DNA of 51,341 nucleotides from Thiotrichaceae bacterium (GCA_026991885.1 JALXAQ010000166.1:1-51341), one strand, 5' to 3'. Positions 27,401 to 36,086 are shown, numbered from the stretch's first letter. The notes: generated by a model from the letters alone, not told the origin. Program-made: numbers and translations.

Positions 27401-27948
27401 CCTCTGATATTATAGCCTTTTTGCCAAAGCCAATGTGTTGTACCGCCGCTTGGACGTTTAGGGAAAAGGAGTTTAAATTGTTGGATTAAAAGGTTTACAA
27501 TAGGTTTGTCGTTGGGGTTGCTGAACGTCAAAGTGAGTTGTAATTCATCCTCTTTTTCTACGGCGTATTGGGTGCGAATGGATATGCCGTTTTCATAAGT
27601 ACGGGTAATGTCATTGCCATAACCGACTTTCTTTTGAGGATAGGGACCACCTATTCTAAAAGTTGAGCCGTCTGTTGCCTGATAATCCGCATAAATAGCA
27701 TGGTTAAAGGTGGCTTCTCCGCCATAATATTCATGGTTGTTGTATGTCAGGGACGCAAGGCCATTTTGGTTGTATTTGACAACTAATCCCTTTTGAACGA
27801 CGGGCACTTGCTGCCGCTTAGTCTTTTGAGGTTGACTCATTTGATACTGAGAGCTTTGGTATTGGGCTTCTTCATTCATTTGAGAACAACTGAGTGTCCC
27901 TGTCAGGATAAAGAGTAAGATTAGCTTACTGGTGTCGAATCGGTTCAT
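24457..27948 (-). CDS. Large multidomain lipoprotein: GH-like barrel, HEAT, FN3, LamG
   Basis: A 1,163-residue predicted lipoprotein; signal MNRFDTSKLILLFILTGTLSC. Residues ~60-320 are beta-rich. Residues ~320-610 resemble a glycosidase-type barrel (GWFNDPDFYLIND, ALIIWDIEGQQ, FKIGLTLGAPSYV, KLFYIDAWEVN, LLIPEWEDYQWW), with acidic residues at strand ends. HEAT-like repeats follow (LKTLLKLAKSTKPAERYQAAEEL; AVEGLGKTGVRAAIPILVKLM), then a fibronectin III domain and a C-terminal LamG/concanavalin-like domain (AAFWFDADDSSSLT; FSGDIAEIIVYP). It probably binds or degrades a glycan at the cell surface; the substrate is unknown. ATG 27948 has GGAGAA upstream. The frame stays open to 28050 through a displaced trpA fragment, which I exclude. 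Confidence 0.75.
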   Translation of the reverse strand: MNRFDTSKLILLFILTGTLSCSQMNEEAQYQSSQYQMSQPQKTKRQQVPVVQKGLVVKYNQNGLASLTYNNHEYYGGEATFNHAIYADYQATDGSTFRIGGPYPQKKVGYGNDITRTYENGISIRTQYAVEKEDELQLTLTFSNPNDKPIVNLLIQQFKLLFPKRPSGGTTHWLWQKGYNIRGGVNDQEKPPIIGIETEKAVIVITNQQISQPEILQINPQLKQLKSGLTEAILMLGIHKKAPLLPGETRKMIYRIQFAPPGSDYIELGSKTYKDWQIKHPKTFKWPDRRPIGTEFLCRSGQLYSWPHNPRGWFNDPDFYLINDAGQVTKAGQAEFKKRLFERADRVIANLQELNAQALIIWDIEGQQAPHPISYVGDPRILGEIAPEMDAIADEYIQKFKKAGFKIGLTLGAPSYVVDKKKYYWKANRQVKSDKETVAELADKIAYAKKRWGVKLFYIDAWEVNANVSAVDIQALHDIHPDVLLIPEWEDYQWWAYSAPYRTRNLSESGTPPDVRAAFPDAFSVNQFHGTYEEQSIFYDWILEEVERGDIILFHSWYESTHKHGTKHLYDEVKYRKQRNPKYVDADLKTLLKLAKSTKPAERYQAAEELGKKSGVREAVNMCLDMIEDKDWVVAKRAIDALGQLAAPITISYLKAKALEFIERSDFHYWYQNHAYVATQALGKMGAIPALQEIINTPDIQVSRIQYAVEGLGKTGVRAAIPILVKLMNQPTDSDSSDIKVYVAKALEKLPSDESAISALINALQFKLKLGEKNCNESCLQNKENAIKIESAKALVQQAKGNPKAINALIDLYESNERFSQKYYQMQELISNALWKMTGKFKLNATASEWRKLLAQAPDVPSLTYSEGGNKEITFAWIATGDYYTVKYGTSSGNYTKTIDNVTSLPYTIKGLAPGTVYYVVVQAHDKNGDSQPSEEEVVMTLLPGDNSPPLGAAFWFDADDSSSLTIVKGKVIEWQDKSGNQNNLKQTVESLQPKRVKNALNGHTVIRFDHDFLSTPDAPSLNFSEATMYAVVKATAIKGWSAIFRKGLKSKNAAQYLLVANQELLIASVGEGASQIKAPSGDYALISWNREGLFLNGEPMGGLQPSQIPLTGGDELVMGQGWYNGFFSGDIAEIIVYPYPLNKEDQQKVEDYLSEKWLDHER

Positions 27949-27980
27949 ATTTTCTCCAATATTGCTTGATTTATTTAATG

Positions 27981-28049
27981 ATGCTGGTATCGTTTCCAAC
28001 AGCTTTTCTTGAGGCTCAGTTTCAATCCGTTGCACAATCGCACAGCCCA
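27981..28049 (-). repeat. Displaced 69-bp copy of the trpA 3' region
   Basis: Nearly identical to 30250-30318 inside trpA and in the same orientation; by eye only two internal differences (27985 and the CACAGCCC/CACTGCCC site). It reads in the trpA frame ([20 protein letters not shown]) and is continuous in frame with the downstream lipoprotein. It marks the far side of the inserted AAA-DUF4435 cassette and may be a recombination or attachment site. Confidence 0.9.
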
Positions 28050-28132
28050 TACATTAGTTATAAATGGGCGCATTGCAGCAAATCCTTCTTGAACAGTGAG
28101 AGTTTTCATTGTTCTAAAAGCCGTTATGAATT

Positions 28133-29005
28133 TTATGAAGAAACAACTTTAAACGGATAATTGGCCTCTTCCCAACGTTTAATAGATTGATAAAGTTTGC
28201 TTGAAACAAAATAAGCGTGTTCGTATGCGAGTCGCAAATTTTTTTCAGCTATTTCTAATTTTACCTCGCTTGTCTCACGAGAGCCGAAGCTGTGGCGCAA
28301 TCCTTCTGATAAAATGGCTGTTAAATCATGGCCACAACAAACATACCAAGGATTATAAGCCTTTTGCTTCTTACTATTTATCTTTTTTTGCAAGTATTCT
28401 TCATTAATACCCTGTTTCTGTGAATGATTTTTGACGACTTTTATAAGTTTTTGGGGGTTGAGCGTTAAGTTTTTTTTATCTAAAAATTTGCTAAAGGATA
28501 AACCTTCAAATTTTAATTTATGTTCATTGTCTAACTCATCTAAGGAAACCCAACGGAGATAACCAAGATGTACGCCTTCATCAAGTAGTTTTTCCCTAAT
28601 ATCTTTACCTTGTTGCGCTACAAATTTCTTGATTTTCTCCTCAGAGCCATACTCATTCAAAAATTTCTCAAGGGCGGGTGACTTGAGAATCATAGTTTCT
28701 AAATCATGGCTATCCGTTAATAATAAATTGTCGCTATAAACCACGTTTTTGAGTACATCAAAATCAGCATCGACAATCGCCAAGACACCTTTAAACTGAG
28801 TTTGTTCAAGAATTGTCAGGGTTTCAATAGCATTTAGTTTATTTTCTGCCCTCACTATAACACAATGTTTTTTCTCTTTATCAACGAGCTGTTGATAAAA
28901 ACGCTGATCAGTAGAACCTTCCACAATCATAAAAGTACGATTATCTTGACTTCGCATCATGCGTATGTAGTTAGCCAGCCACTGTGCGGTTAGGTATTCA
29001 CTCAT
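28133..29005 (-). CDS. DUF4435 TOPRIM-like protein (AriB-like)
   Basis: A 290-residue cytoplasmic protein of the DUF4435/TOPRIM type. A TOPRIM-like acidic site is visible: E29 in FMIVEGSTDQRFY, then D79-x-D81-x-D83 in AIVDADFDVL, followed by DSHDLETMIL. In the PARIS anti-phage system the partner of the AAA ATPase AriA is AriB, a DUF4435 toxin-nuclease released when a phage anti-restriction protein is sensed. The start at 29005 overlaps the ATPase stop as ATGA, so translation is coupled. An upstream in-frame ATG at 29044 is less likely. Sequence looks more AT-rich than the trp genes next to it, in line with acquisition. Confidence 0.78.
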   Translation of the reverse strand: MSEYLTAQWLANYIRMMRSQDNRTFMIVEGSTDQRFYQQLVDKEKKHCVIVRAENKLNAIETLTILEQTQFKGVLAIVDADFDVLKNVVYSDNLLLTDSHDLETMILKSPALEKFLNEYGSEEKIKKFVAQQGKDIREKLLDEGVHLGYLRWVSLDELDNEHKLKFEGLSFSKFLDKKNLTLNPQKLIKVVKNHSQKQGINEEYLQKKINSKKQKAYNPWYVCCGHDLTAILSEGLRHSFGSRETSEVKLEIAEKNLRLAYEHAYFVSSKLYQSIKRWEEANYPFKVVSS

Positions 29006-30063
29006 GTTTTTTTTGGCCCTTTGAGTTCTACCGTTAAATCCCAACGATCATTAATAATAGCCGGTGAATGGGTTGCTATCAGAACATCAAAAGAAACCAG
29101 TTGCATGATTTTTTGTAAATCCTCCAAAAATTGACTTTCCCATAGCACATGCAAAGAAATTTCCGGTTCATCAATAAGAATTAATGAGTTAGGTTTTGTT
29201 TTAAATAACAGTTCATAAAGCATCACTAATTCATGTTGCTCTCCTAAAGACAAATCCGTTAACGCTATTTCGTCACCATGATAATTGGTAAAAACAAATC
29301 CCGCTTCTTTATTGATAGTCATTTGCTTATACAAAAAGCGTTGATTGATAATATCTTGAAAAAGCCTTATTTTTTGATATAATTCATCAAACACTTCCAG
29401 TTTTTTTTCAGCATCTTGAAGATAAATTAACAAAGCCTGTTTGGTTTGTTCTTCTACTTTCTCAGGTAATTGAAACGCAAAGTCTTCGTCATCATCTAAA
29501 ATACCGCTCGTCTTGAGTCGAGAACGTTTTTTTTCCAGTGCCTCTAATCTTTGACGCAATCCTTCTAAATTGATAGACGAGGCATTTGGTTCAATTAGTC
29601 GGCGGGGAAAAGTCCTCTCAAGCGATTGCGATAAACGAGCAGACTCTGCCAGTTTTGATTTGATCAGCTCTGCAAGGTGCTTGCCCTTTTTTGAAACAGT
29701 CCCTATCATTTGAGTTTGATCAAGTGAGACGCGCTTTTGTGTGTCTATGAGACTCACTGGTATCGTGTTTTGGAATTTATCCTTAGGCCAGTTGTTTATA
29801 TGATCTTTAATTTTAGTCACTCGGAGACAACTCTCATTTTCAAAATCAACCTGAAATTCGGTAAAAGGAATTTTGACAAGTATAGAATCACTCGGACTGA
29901 TGGTCGGTTCATTATTAAATAGCCTTTCCAATAGGTTAAACAAGATAGTTTTTCCAAAACCATTAGGTCCATGAATAATCGTCAGACGATCATCCAAGTT
30001 TAAGGGAATAACATGGTTAAAGGTATTAAACAGACCTTTGACGGAAATTTGTTTGACTCTCAT
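29002..30063 (-). CDS. ABC-like AAA ATPase (AriA-like)
   Basis: A 353-residue AAA_15/AAA_21-type ATPase of the SMC/OLD class. Walker A is GPNGFGKT at 32-39, the central region is coiled (LEGLRQRLEALEKKRSRLK), the signature is LTDLSLGEQHE, Walker B is LILIDEPEISLH and the switch histidine is in IATHSPAII. It has no fused TOPRIM; that activity is in the overlapping partner gene. The pair fits PARIS, although this ATPase is shorter than the E. coli AriA as I recall it, so a related AAA-DUF4435 system is possible. ATG 30063 has AAGGAAG upstream; the longer frame starts with TTG and is rejected. Confidence 0.78.
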   Translation of the reverse strand: MRVKQISVKGLFNTFNHVIPLNLDDRLTIIHGPNGFGKTILFNLLERLFNNEPTISPSDSILVKIPFTEFQVDFENESCLRVTKIKDHINNWPKDKFQNTIPVSLIDTQKRVSLDQTQMIGTVSKKGKHLAELIKSKLAESARLSQSLERTFPRRLIEPNASSINLEGLRQRLEALEKKRSRLKTSGILDDDEDFAFQLPEKVEEQTKQALLIYLQDAEKKLEVFDELYQKIRLFQDIINQRFLYKQMTINKEAGFVFTNYHGDEIALTDLSLGEQHELVMLYELLFKTKPNSLILIDEPEISLHVLWESQFLEDLQKIMQLVSFDVLIATHSPAIINDRWDLTVELKGPKKT

Positions 30064-30103
30064 ATCGTTACTTCCTTTCAATTATCTAAAAATTCAATTT
30101 TTA

Positions 30104-30189
30104 CAGACAGATCGCAGAGCGGTCAATGCCTGCATGATCTCCGCTTCGCTCCGTTACTTCGTTTCCCACGCGGAGCGTGGGAACGAGAA
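30104..30189. repeat. Dispersed 84-86 bp repeat, copy 1
   Basis: About 86 bp matching, in inverted orientation, 36836-36919. It contains a CCCACGCGGAGCGTGGG hairpin and a CGCAGAGCGG hairpin. It lies between the AriA-like gene and the trpA stop, at the border of the inserted cassette. Confidence 0.8.
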
Positions 30190-30199
30190 TAACACATTT

Positions 30200-31003
30200 T
30201 CACACATTACTTGTCATGCCATCCATCGCCTGCCGCAATTCCCGCAAAAATGCCGGTATCGTTTCCAACAGCTTTTCTTGAGGCTCAGTTTCAATCCGTT
30301 GCACAATCGCACTGCCCACAATCACGGCATCACTGATTTGAGCTATTTGCGCCGCCGTTTCCGCATCCTTAATGCCAAAACCAACCCCTATCGGTAATTT
30401 TGTGTATTGACGAATTTCTGCCACTTTCTCAGCGACTGCGGTAACATCAAGGTTGGCACTGCCCGTCACCCCTTTGAGCGATACATAATATAAATAGCCA
30501 TCGGTTTGGGCACAAATACGTTTGATGCGTTCTGGCGTTGTGGTGGGTGCCAAGAGAAAAATCGGGGCTATCGCGTGTGAGCGTAATAATGTACAAAACT
30601 CGCTGCCTTCTTCTGGCGGTAAATCCACCGTCAATACGCCATCGACTTTGGCAGCTTGTGCGCTTTTAACAAAGTTTTTATACCCCATAATTTCGATTGG
30701 ATTAAGATAACCCATCAAGACAACAGGCGTTGTTTGGTTTTGTTCCCGAAATGTTTTTACCATCTTCAAAACATCACTTAGACGGGTGCCCGCCGCTAAA
30801 GCGCGTTCACTGGCGCGTTGAATCACGGGACCATCTGCCATCGGATCAGAAAAAGGGACACCTAATTCAATGACATCGGCACCCGCATCAACTAAGGCGT
30901 GCATTAAGGGCACTGTCAAGTTTGGAGTCGGATCGCCAGCAGTAATAAAGGGAATGAGGGCGGTGCGTTTTTGGGCGCGTAGCTTATCAGTTAAACGGCT
31001 CAT
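30200..31003 (-). CDS. trpA: Tryptophan synthase alpha subunit
   Basis: A 267-residue TIM-barrel enzyme that splits indole-3-glycerol phosphate and passes indole to TrpB. It is full length (E. coli 268). The catalytic glutamate and aspartate lie in [16 protein letters not shown], and the phosphate-binding loop is GVGFGIKD. The start overlaps the trpF-trpB stop by 4 nt (ATGA), so translation is coupled. The last 40 codons contain the segment (30250-30318) that is duplicated at 27981-28049, and the gene is intact despite that. Confidence 0.96.
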   Translation of the reverse strand: MSRLTDKLRAQKRTALIPFITAGDPTPNLTVPLMHALVDAGADVIELGVPFSDPMADGPVIQRASERALAAGTRLSDVLKMVKTFREQNQTTPVVLMGYLNPIEIMGYKNFVKSAQAAKVDGVLTVDLPPEEGSEFCTLLRSHAIAPIFLLAPTTTPERIKRICAQTDGYLYYVSLKGVTGSANLDVTAVAEKVAEIRQYTKLPIGVGFGIKDAETAAQIAQISDAVIVGSAIVQRIETEPQEKLLETIPAFLRELRQAMDGMTSNV

Positions 31004-32862
31004 ATTTTTATTCCTTCAAGCGTGGCAACGGTATGAATGTCTTTGTCTCCGCGTCCCGATAGATTGATCACAATAATTTTATCTTTGTCTAGCGTGGGCG
31101 CAATTTTTTTGCAATAGGCTAAGGCATGACTGGATTCTAGGGCGGGCATGATGCCTTCCATGCGTGTTAAATCGTGAAAGGCGGCTAAAGCTTCGTCATC
31201 TGTCACGGCGACATATTTGACGCGCCCCGTATCTTTGAGCCACGCATGTTCAGGACCCACGCCCGGATAGTCTAATCCCGCAGAAATTGAATGAGTTTCA
31301 ATGATTTGTCCGTCCTTATCGCTCATCAAATAAGTCCGATTGCCATGCAACACGCCGGGTTTTCCAGCACACAAGGGGGCGGCATGGTGGCCGGTGTCTA
31401 AACCATCGCCAGCGGCTTCTACGCCATACATGGCAACATCTTGTTCATCCAAAAATGGATAAAATAAGCCCATGGCATTAGAGCCGCCGCCGACACAGGC
31501 AATTAAGAAATCGGGCAAGCGTCCCGTCAAAACTTTAATTTGTTGGCGAGTTTCTCGCCCGATGACGGCTTGAAAGTCGCGTACCATGGCGGGATAAGGA
31601 TGGGGTCCGGCAACAGTGCCAATGATATAAAAGGTATTATCGACATGAGTCACCCAATCGCGCATGGCTTCATTGAGTGCATCTTTTAGGGTTTTTGAGC
31701 CAGATTCTACCGTGCGAACTTCGGCACCCAAAAGGCGCATCCGGTAAACGTTGATGGCTTGACGTTTAACATCTTCAGCCCCCATATAGACGACGCATTC
31801 CATGCCAAAGCGTGCCGCAACAGTCGCGCTTGCCACACCATGTTGTCCTGCTCCTGTTTCTGCAATAATGCGGTTTTTGCCCATACGTTTGGCGAGTAAT
31901 GCTTGCCCGACGGTGTTATTAATTTTATGGGCACCCGTATGATTTAAATCTTCGCGCTTGAGATAGATTTGTGCGCCGCCCAAGTGTTGTGACCAACGGG
32001 CAGCGTGATACAAAGGCGAAGGGCGACCTACAAAATTGTGTAAATCGTCATTGAGTTCGGCTAAAAAGGCTGCATTTTTTAAATAGTGTTCATAAGCTTG
32101 TCGTAGTTCCTCTAATGGCTGCATCAAAGTTTCTGCAACAAAAATTCCCCCGTAGATTCCAAAATGACCGTGTGCATCAGGTAAACTTGTCTCTTTGTGG
32201 GTAAATGATTTAATGTTTGACATTGAGACTCCTCTCATAAATGCGGACATTTTTTCCGCGTCTTTAATACCTTTGCTAGATTCTACGCCACCGCTGACAT
32301 CAACAGCATAAGGTGTTAAGGTGGTAATAGCTTGGCTCACATTTTCTGGTGTTAAGCCACCGGCTATGATGATGGGTTTGGATAAATGCGTTGGGACTTG
32401 TTGCCAATCAAACACTGCTCCCGTGCCGCCTTTGATACCTTGTACATAGGTATCTAATAATAAGGCTTTGGCATTAGTATAGCGTTTTGCAAAGGCTTGC
32501 ACATCAACATCGGGGCGCATGCGTAATGCCTTAATATAAGGTTTAGCAAATTGCTGGCAATCGTCTGGTGACTCTTCACCATGAAATTGCAATATATCGA
32601 GTGGCAATTGTGCCAAAATGCCATGTATGAAAGTTGGTGCAGCATTAACAAATAAACCGACGACAGTCACAAATGCTGGCAATGCTTGAATAATGGCTTG
32701 TGCTTGTTCAACTGTGACGGCGCGTGGACTTTTTTGATAAAATACCAATCCAATCGCATCTGCCCCCAGTTTGGCTGCCACTAGCGCATCTTGTGGGCGA
32801 GTAATCCCACAAATTTTGACGCGGGTGCGTGATATTGGATTGTTTTGATTTGTTTTCAGCAT
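31000..32862 (-). CDS. trpF-trpB: Fused phosphoribosylanthranilate isomerase-tryptophan synthase beta
   Basis: A 620-residue two-domain protein. Residues ~1-210 are Trp[13 protein letters not shown] with the catalytic cysteine, LQFHGEE, the LLDTYVQG catalytic aspartate, and [18 protein letters not shown]. Residues ~213-620 are Trp[16 protein letters not shown], the PLP lysine in [30 protein letters not shown], and [14 protein letters not shown]. The two reading frames join in frame at [15 protein letters not shown] with no stop. A methionine at the start of the TrpB part might allow separate TrpB synthesis. Three consecutive steps of tryptophan synthesis are thus encoded by this gene and trpA. 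The start is ATG 32862, only 28 nt from the divergent DUF945 gene. Confidence 0.94.
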   Translation of the reverse strand: MLKTNQNNPISRTRVKICGITRPQDALVAAKLGADAIGLVFYQKSPRAVTVEQAQAIIQALPAFVTVVGLFVNAAPTFIHGILAQLPLDILQFHGEESPDDCQQFAKPYIKALRMRPDVDVQAFAKRYTNAKALLLDTYVQGIKGGTGAVFDWQQVPTHLSKPIIIAGGLTPENVSQAITTLTPYAVDVSGGVESSKGIKDAEKMSAFMRGVSMSNIKSFTHKETSLPDAHGHFGIYGGIFVAETLMQPLEELRQAYEHYLKNAAFLAELNDDLHNFVGRPSPLYHAARWSQHLGGAQIYLKREDLNHTGAHKINNTVGQALLAKRMGKNRIIAETGAGQHGVASATVAARFGMECVVYMGAEDVKRQAINVYRMRLLGAEVRTVESGSKTLKDALNEAMRDWVTHVDNTFYIIGTVAGPHPYPAMVRDFQAVIGRETRQQIKVLTGRLPDFLIACVGGGSNAMGLFYPFLDEQDVAMYGVEAAGDGLDTGHHAAPLCAGKPGVLHGNRTYLMSDKDGQIIETHSISAGLDYPGVGPEHAWLKDTGRVKYVAVTDDEALAAFHDLTRMEGIMPALESSHALAYCKKIAPTLDKDKIIVINLSGRGDKDIHTVATLEGIKI

Positions 32863-32890
32863 ATTAATTAATGACTTTCTATGAAAATCT

Positions 32891-34171
32891 ATGAAAAAGA
32901 AAAGACTTATAGTATTAATTACGCTTTTAATAGTTATAGTTGTTTTAGGTACAATGCCCTATTTTATAGGGTGGGAAATTGAGCGACGATTTTCCGATAT
33001 CAATCAAACCTTTTTAAAGAAGCTTAATCTAAAAGCCGTTGATAGCAGCTACGAGCGTGGCTGGTTTCACTCTTCTGCCCAAACGCTCGTTGAAAGGGGA
33101 AAAACCGCCTCTAATGATAACCGTTTTATCTTGGTACATGAAATTGATCATGGTTTTTTGCCGATACGATTACCTGTGGTTGATACCACCTTGCAGCCCG
33201 CCCTCGGTACGGCGACACTACTCGAAGTGCATACGACGGTGCAAATAAATAGCGATATAGTGATTCAGCTAAAGATGCCAGCGCACCAGGTAAAGAATGA
33301 AAAGGCTTACCTGCAATGGCAAGATTTCGAGGGCACTGTGTACGCTAATCGCCACTTGACTGCCATACAAACAGAGATACGCACTCCGCACATAGAGTTA
33401 GAGACTGCTCAAGGTAGAATAGTGATACAACAAATGTCGCTTCAAGCAGATGTGCAACCAGGCAGTACAAATTTTCTGCAAGAAGCTCGTTTAAGTATTG
33501 CAGATATACGCTTAGCTGGCAAACAAAAACCGCTAGTCACATTAAAAGGGCTTGAATTGGTAGGCAAAAATGATATTGTCAGCGATAACTTGATGATAGG
33601 GGTGAAAACGGGCTTGGAGCAAATACAAGTTGGGGCGGATCACTATGGTCCTGGTTTTGGTCGTTTTGAACTACTTCATTGGCATGTGCCGACTTTGATG
33701 AGTATCAGAAACACGATGACTGAGATACAAAGTCGGGGATTGCCCAAGCGGCTACAAGATAGGATGCTCAAGCTTAGATTGGCACCATACGGGGTGGCGT
33801 TATTAAAAAATACGCCCGAATTTGCGATTACTAGCCTAAATTTTAATATGCCAGAGGGTGAATTACGTGGCGCACTGCGGGTGAAAATGGAGCCGTTTGA
33901 TCAGTTTGCCTTAGCTGCATTTAATCCGTCTTTGCTTTTGAATATCCTAGATGCACAACTGGATATACATATACCTCAATCACTATTGCAGGACGATTCA
34001 ACAGCAGACGAAACAATAAGACAACGCCTAAATCTGTGGTTAGATCAGGGAATTTTGATACCAGCTAAAGATCAGCCTAATTATTATCAAAGCCAAATGC
34101 AGTTGAAAGGGGGAACATTACAAGTCAATGGACAGCCGTTACCCATAGCAACCGTTTTGAGTGAAAACTAG
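32891..34171 (+). CDS. DUF945 (YdgA-like) periplasmic protein
   Basis: A 426-residue protein with one N-terminal membrane anchor or signal ([23 protein letters not shown]), then [12 protein letters not shown] and [12 protein letters not shown], the usual beginning of the DUF945/YdgA family of unknown function. The rest is repeating beta strands, as in AsmA-like envelope proteins. It is divergent from trpF-trpB with a 28-nt gap, so each promoter must overlap the other gene's start. The 3' end runs into a nested palindromic element. Confidence 0.82.
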   Translation: MKKKRLIVLITLLIVIVVLGTMPYFIGWEIERRFSDINQTFLKKLNLKAVDSSYERGWFHSSAQTLVERGKTASNDNRFILVHEIDHGFLPIRLPVVDTTLQPALGTATLLEVHTTVQINSDIVIQLKMPAHQVKNEKAYLQWQDFEGTVYANRHLTAIQTEIRTPHIELETAQGRIVIQQMSLQADVQPGSTNFLQEARLSIADIRLAGKQKPLVTLKGLELVGKNDIVSDNLMIGVKTGLEQIQVGADHYGPGFGRFELLHWHVPTLMSIRNTMTEIQSRGLPKRLQDRMLKLRLAPYGVALLKNTPEFAITSLNFNMPEGELRGALRVKMEPFDQFALAAFNPSLLLNILDAQLDIHIPQSLLQDDSTADETIRQRLNLWLDQGILIPAKDQPNYYQSQMQLKGGTLQVNGQPLPIATVLSEN

Positions 34172-34172
34172 C

Positions 34173-34433
34173 TTATCAGTTATCAGTTATCATGACTAAT
34201 TTGTTGAGACTCACTCAGGGCAACCATAAAGGATTGCCCCTACAATAAGATTCAGACGTTGAGTGACGAAATATGTTTCCGAGGCAAAAGTTTTCGCGCC
34301 GCGCGCGCAGCGAAAACTTTTGCCTCGGAAGGCAATCCCTTGTGGTTGCCCTGAGTAGTTACATTTATTTTATTGAAAAAATAGGATTTTTAAGGCACTT
34401 GAAAACAGCAAAAAATACTGATAACTGATAACT
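34173..34433. repeat. Nested palindromic element (~260 bp)
   Basis: Three concentric inverted repeats fill the whole gap between the DUF945 gene and the sortase gene. Outer: 34173-34192 with 34419-34433 (AGTTATCAGTTATCA type). Middle: 34214-34238 with 34331-34355 (CTCAGGGCAACC...GGATTGCC, two differences that still allow G:U pairs). Inner: a perfect 21-bp pair, 34277-34297 with 34310-34330, around a GC-rich 12-nt loop. It may be a MITE-like insertion or a bidirectional terminator. Confidence 0.85.
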
Positions 34434-34435
34434 GT

Positions 34436-35029
34436 TCAAGTCATTCTTTCGATTGCTACAGCAGTCACGACATAACGTAAACCCTTATTTATATTACAAG
34501 AATAACAGCCAATGAGAGTCAAACGTCGTTGCTTAAAATTGGGTGCTATCCAATGGGTATTCCTTTTATCAACAATATAAATGCCCGAAACATGATAATG
34601 CCAACGTCCGCTGCCCAAGGATTCAAGCACTAGCTCATCGCCTTTTCTTAATTTCTTCAAAAAACCAACAAAAGTATCACGATGATATATATTAAGTACA
34701 CTATTACCCACTTCTCCTGGGAAGACAGTATTCGTTGAATGCCCCAGAGCAAAAACAGACAATCCCTCACCAGCCTGGGTGAGAATGATCTCTTCAATAT
34801 CTAAATCTGGAGCTGATATGCGTGCGATGGGCCATGTATTTGCCCAAGGCCAAGGTTTAACGGGTTGTCCACTTGCTTTTGTGCGTAGCCAAGCCATGTG
34901 TAGTAGATTATGTGCGAACAAAGCTGTGACAGACGTGCCGTTGCCTAGCGTGATTTGCCACATCATCACAACTATGGGAATGCTAAGGGACAAGATACTC
35001 CATTTCTGAAATTGAAATTTTTTCGTCAT
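34436..35029 (-). CDS. Gram-negative class sortase
   Basis: A 197-residue membrane-anchored cysteine transpeptidase with an N-terminal transmembrane segment (~residues 12-30). The catalytic triad is visible: H116 in LNIYHRDTF, C175 in TLIGCYS and R185 in LRYVVTA. The end of the protein matches the sortases of marine proteobacteria (class GN), which usually sit beside one vWA/VIT-domain substrate with a C-terminal sorting signal. No such substrate is adjacent here, so the target is unknown. TLIGC replaces the more usual TLxTC. Confidence 0.88.
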   Translation of the reverse strand: MTKKFQFQKWSILSLSIPIVVMMWQITLGNGTSVTALFAHNLLHMAWLRTKASGQPVKPWPWANTWPIARISAPDLDIEEIILTQAGEGLSVFALGHSTNTVFPGEVGNSVLNIYHRDTFVGFLKKLRKGDELVLESLGSGRWHYHVSGIYIVDKRNTHWIAPNFKQRRLTLIGCYSCNINKGLRYVVTAVAIERMT

Positions 35030-35399
35030 ATTATTACCTATTTGAAATTGAATGTTAAAGGATCGCCCCTTGATATGTTCTTATTAAGAGAGAGTATCAA
35101 TCAATGATAAATTGACTATCTGGTGCAAAAGGAGCGATTAACGGTTATACCCATTTTACAGTGCTGGGCTGAGCCTGATAATAATATTTTATTTAGCGGC
35201 TTGTTCACCCCTAAAATCATTGCATTGAAAGATTATGGCAATAGAATAACAAAATTTTACTTTAAATTTATACTATTTTTCATATTGTTATTAACATCCT
35301 TTTAACTTTTAAATGAAGTTGTCACTTTAATTAATTGAATTATTTAATGAAATAATTTAATTCACCCAAGTGAATCTTTTTTACTCTGACATTAAAAAT
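35030..35399. other. Intergenic region upstream of rnfE
   Basis: AT-rich region with no supported gene. An open frame at 35123-35305 has an unlikely start and composition and is not called. The stretch just before rnfE is very AT-rich (repeated TTTAATTAATTGAATTATTTAAT), suitable for a promoter, but no clear -35/-10 pair stands out. Confidence 0.5.
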
Positions 35400-36086
35400 A
35401 TGAAACAGTACGCACAAATTATTCGTGAGGGTTTATGGCAAAATAACCCTGGCTTTGTCCAGTTATTAGGGCTTTGCCCTTTGTTAGCCGTCACTGGCAC
35501 ACTCATTAATGGCTTAGGCTTAGGCATTGCGACAACCTTAATTTTAATCGCATCCAATATCAGTGTTTCACTGATTCGTAATATTGTAACTAACGAAATC
35601 CGTTTACCCGTGTTTGTGTTAGTCATCGCCTCATTTGTCACCGCCGTCGAAATGATCATGAAAGCTTTTTACTATGATTTATATTTAGCCTTGGGTATTT
35701 TTATCCCTTTGATTGTAACCAATTGTTCAGTCATAGGAAGGGCGGAGGCTTTTGCCTCTAAACAACCGGTTGATCGTGCCTTTTTAGATGGTTTGATGAT
35801 GGGACTCGGTTTTACTTTTGCTCTCGTTATGCTCGGTGGTTTACGTGAATTATTAGGTTATGGCACCTTGTTTGCCCAAGCAGAATTAATGTTTGGAGAA
35901 TCCGCGCAATGGATGACTATTACAGTATTTGAAGATTACCAAGGCTTTTTATTAGCCATATTACCACCAGGGGCGTTTTTTGGCTTGGGATTATTGATTG
36001 CCCTGAAAAATGCTATAGATAGACGATTAGAACAAGGCAAAACTCAGCCGATAACTTTAGTGAGTTCACAACGAGAAATGGCTTAA
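35400..36086 (+). CDS. rnfE: Electron transport complex subunit RnfE
   Basis: A 228-residue inner-membrane protein with about six helices, part of the Rnf (Rsx) ferredoxin:NAD oxidoreductase. Family segments include [17 protein letters not shown], a region with [14 protein letters not shown], and [17 protein letters not shown]. Rnf genes are normally ABCDGE in one operon; here rnfE stands alone with no rnfG upstream. The start ATG 35400 fits the family N terminus; an in-frame GTG lies at 35370. Confidence 0.92.
   Translation: MKQYAQIIREGLWQNNPGFVQLLGLCPLLAVTGTLINGLGLGIATTLILIASNISVSLIRNIVTNEIRLPVFVLVIASFVTAVEMIMKAFYYDLYLALGIFIPLIVTNCSVIGRAEAFASKQPVDRAFLDGLMMGLGFTFALVMLGGLRELLGYGTLFAQAELMFGESAQWMTITVFEDYQGFLLAILPPGAFFGLGLLIALKNAIDRRLEQGKTQPITLVSSQREMA

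Noticed and set aside
27949-28050. N-terminal extension of the lipoprotein
   Set aside because: The extra residues come from the displaced trpA fragment; the ATG at 27948 has a ribosome-binding site and starts a lipoprotein signal.
35123-35305. 60-residue ORF before rnfE
   Set aside because: No ribosome-binding site, biased composition and no recognisable features; most likely chance in AT-rich DNA.
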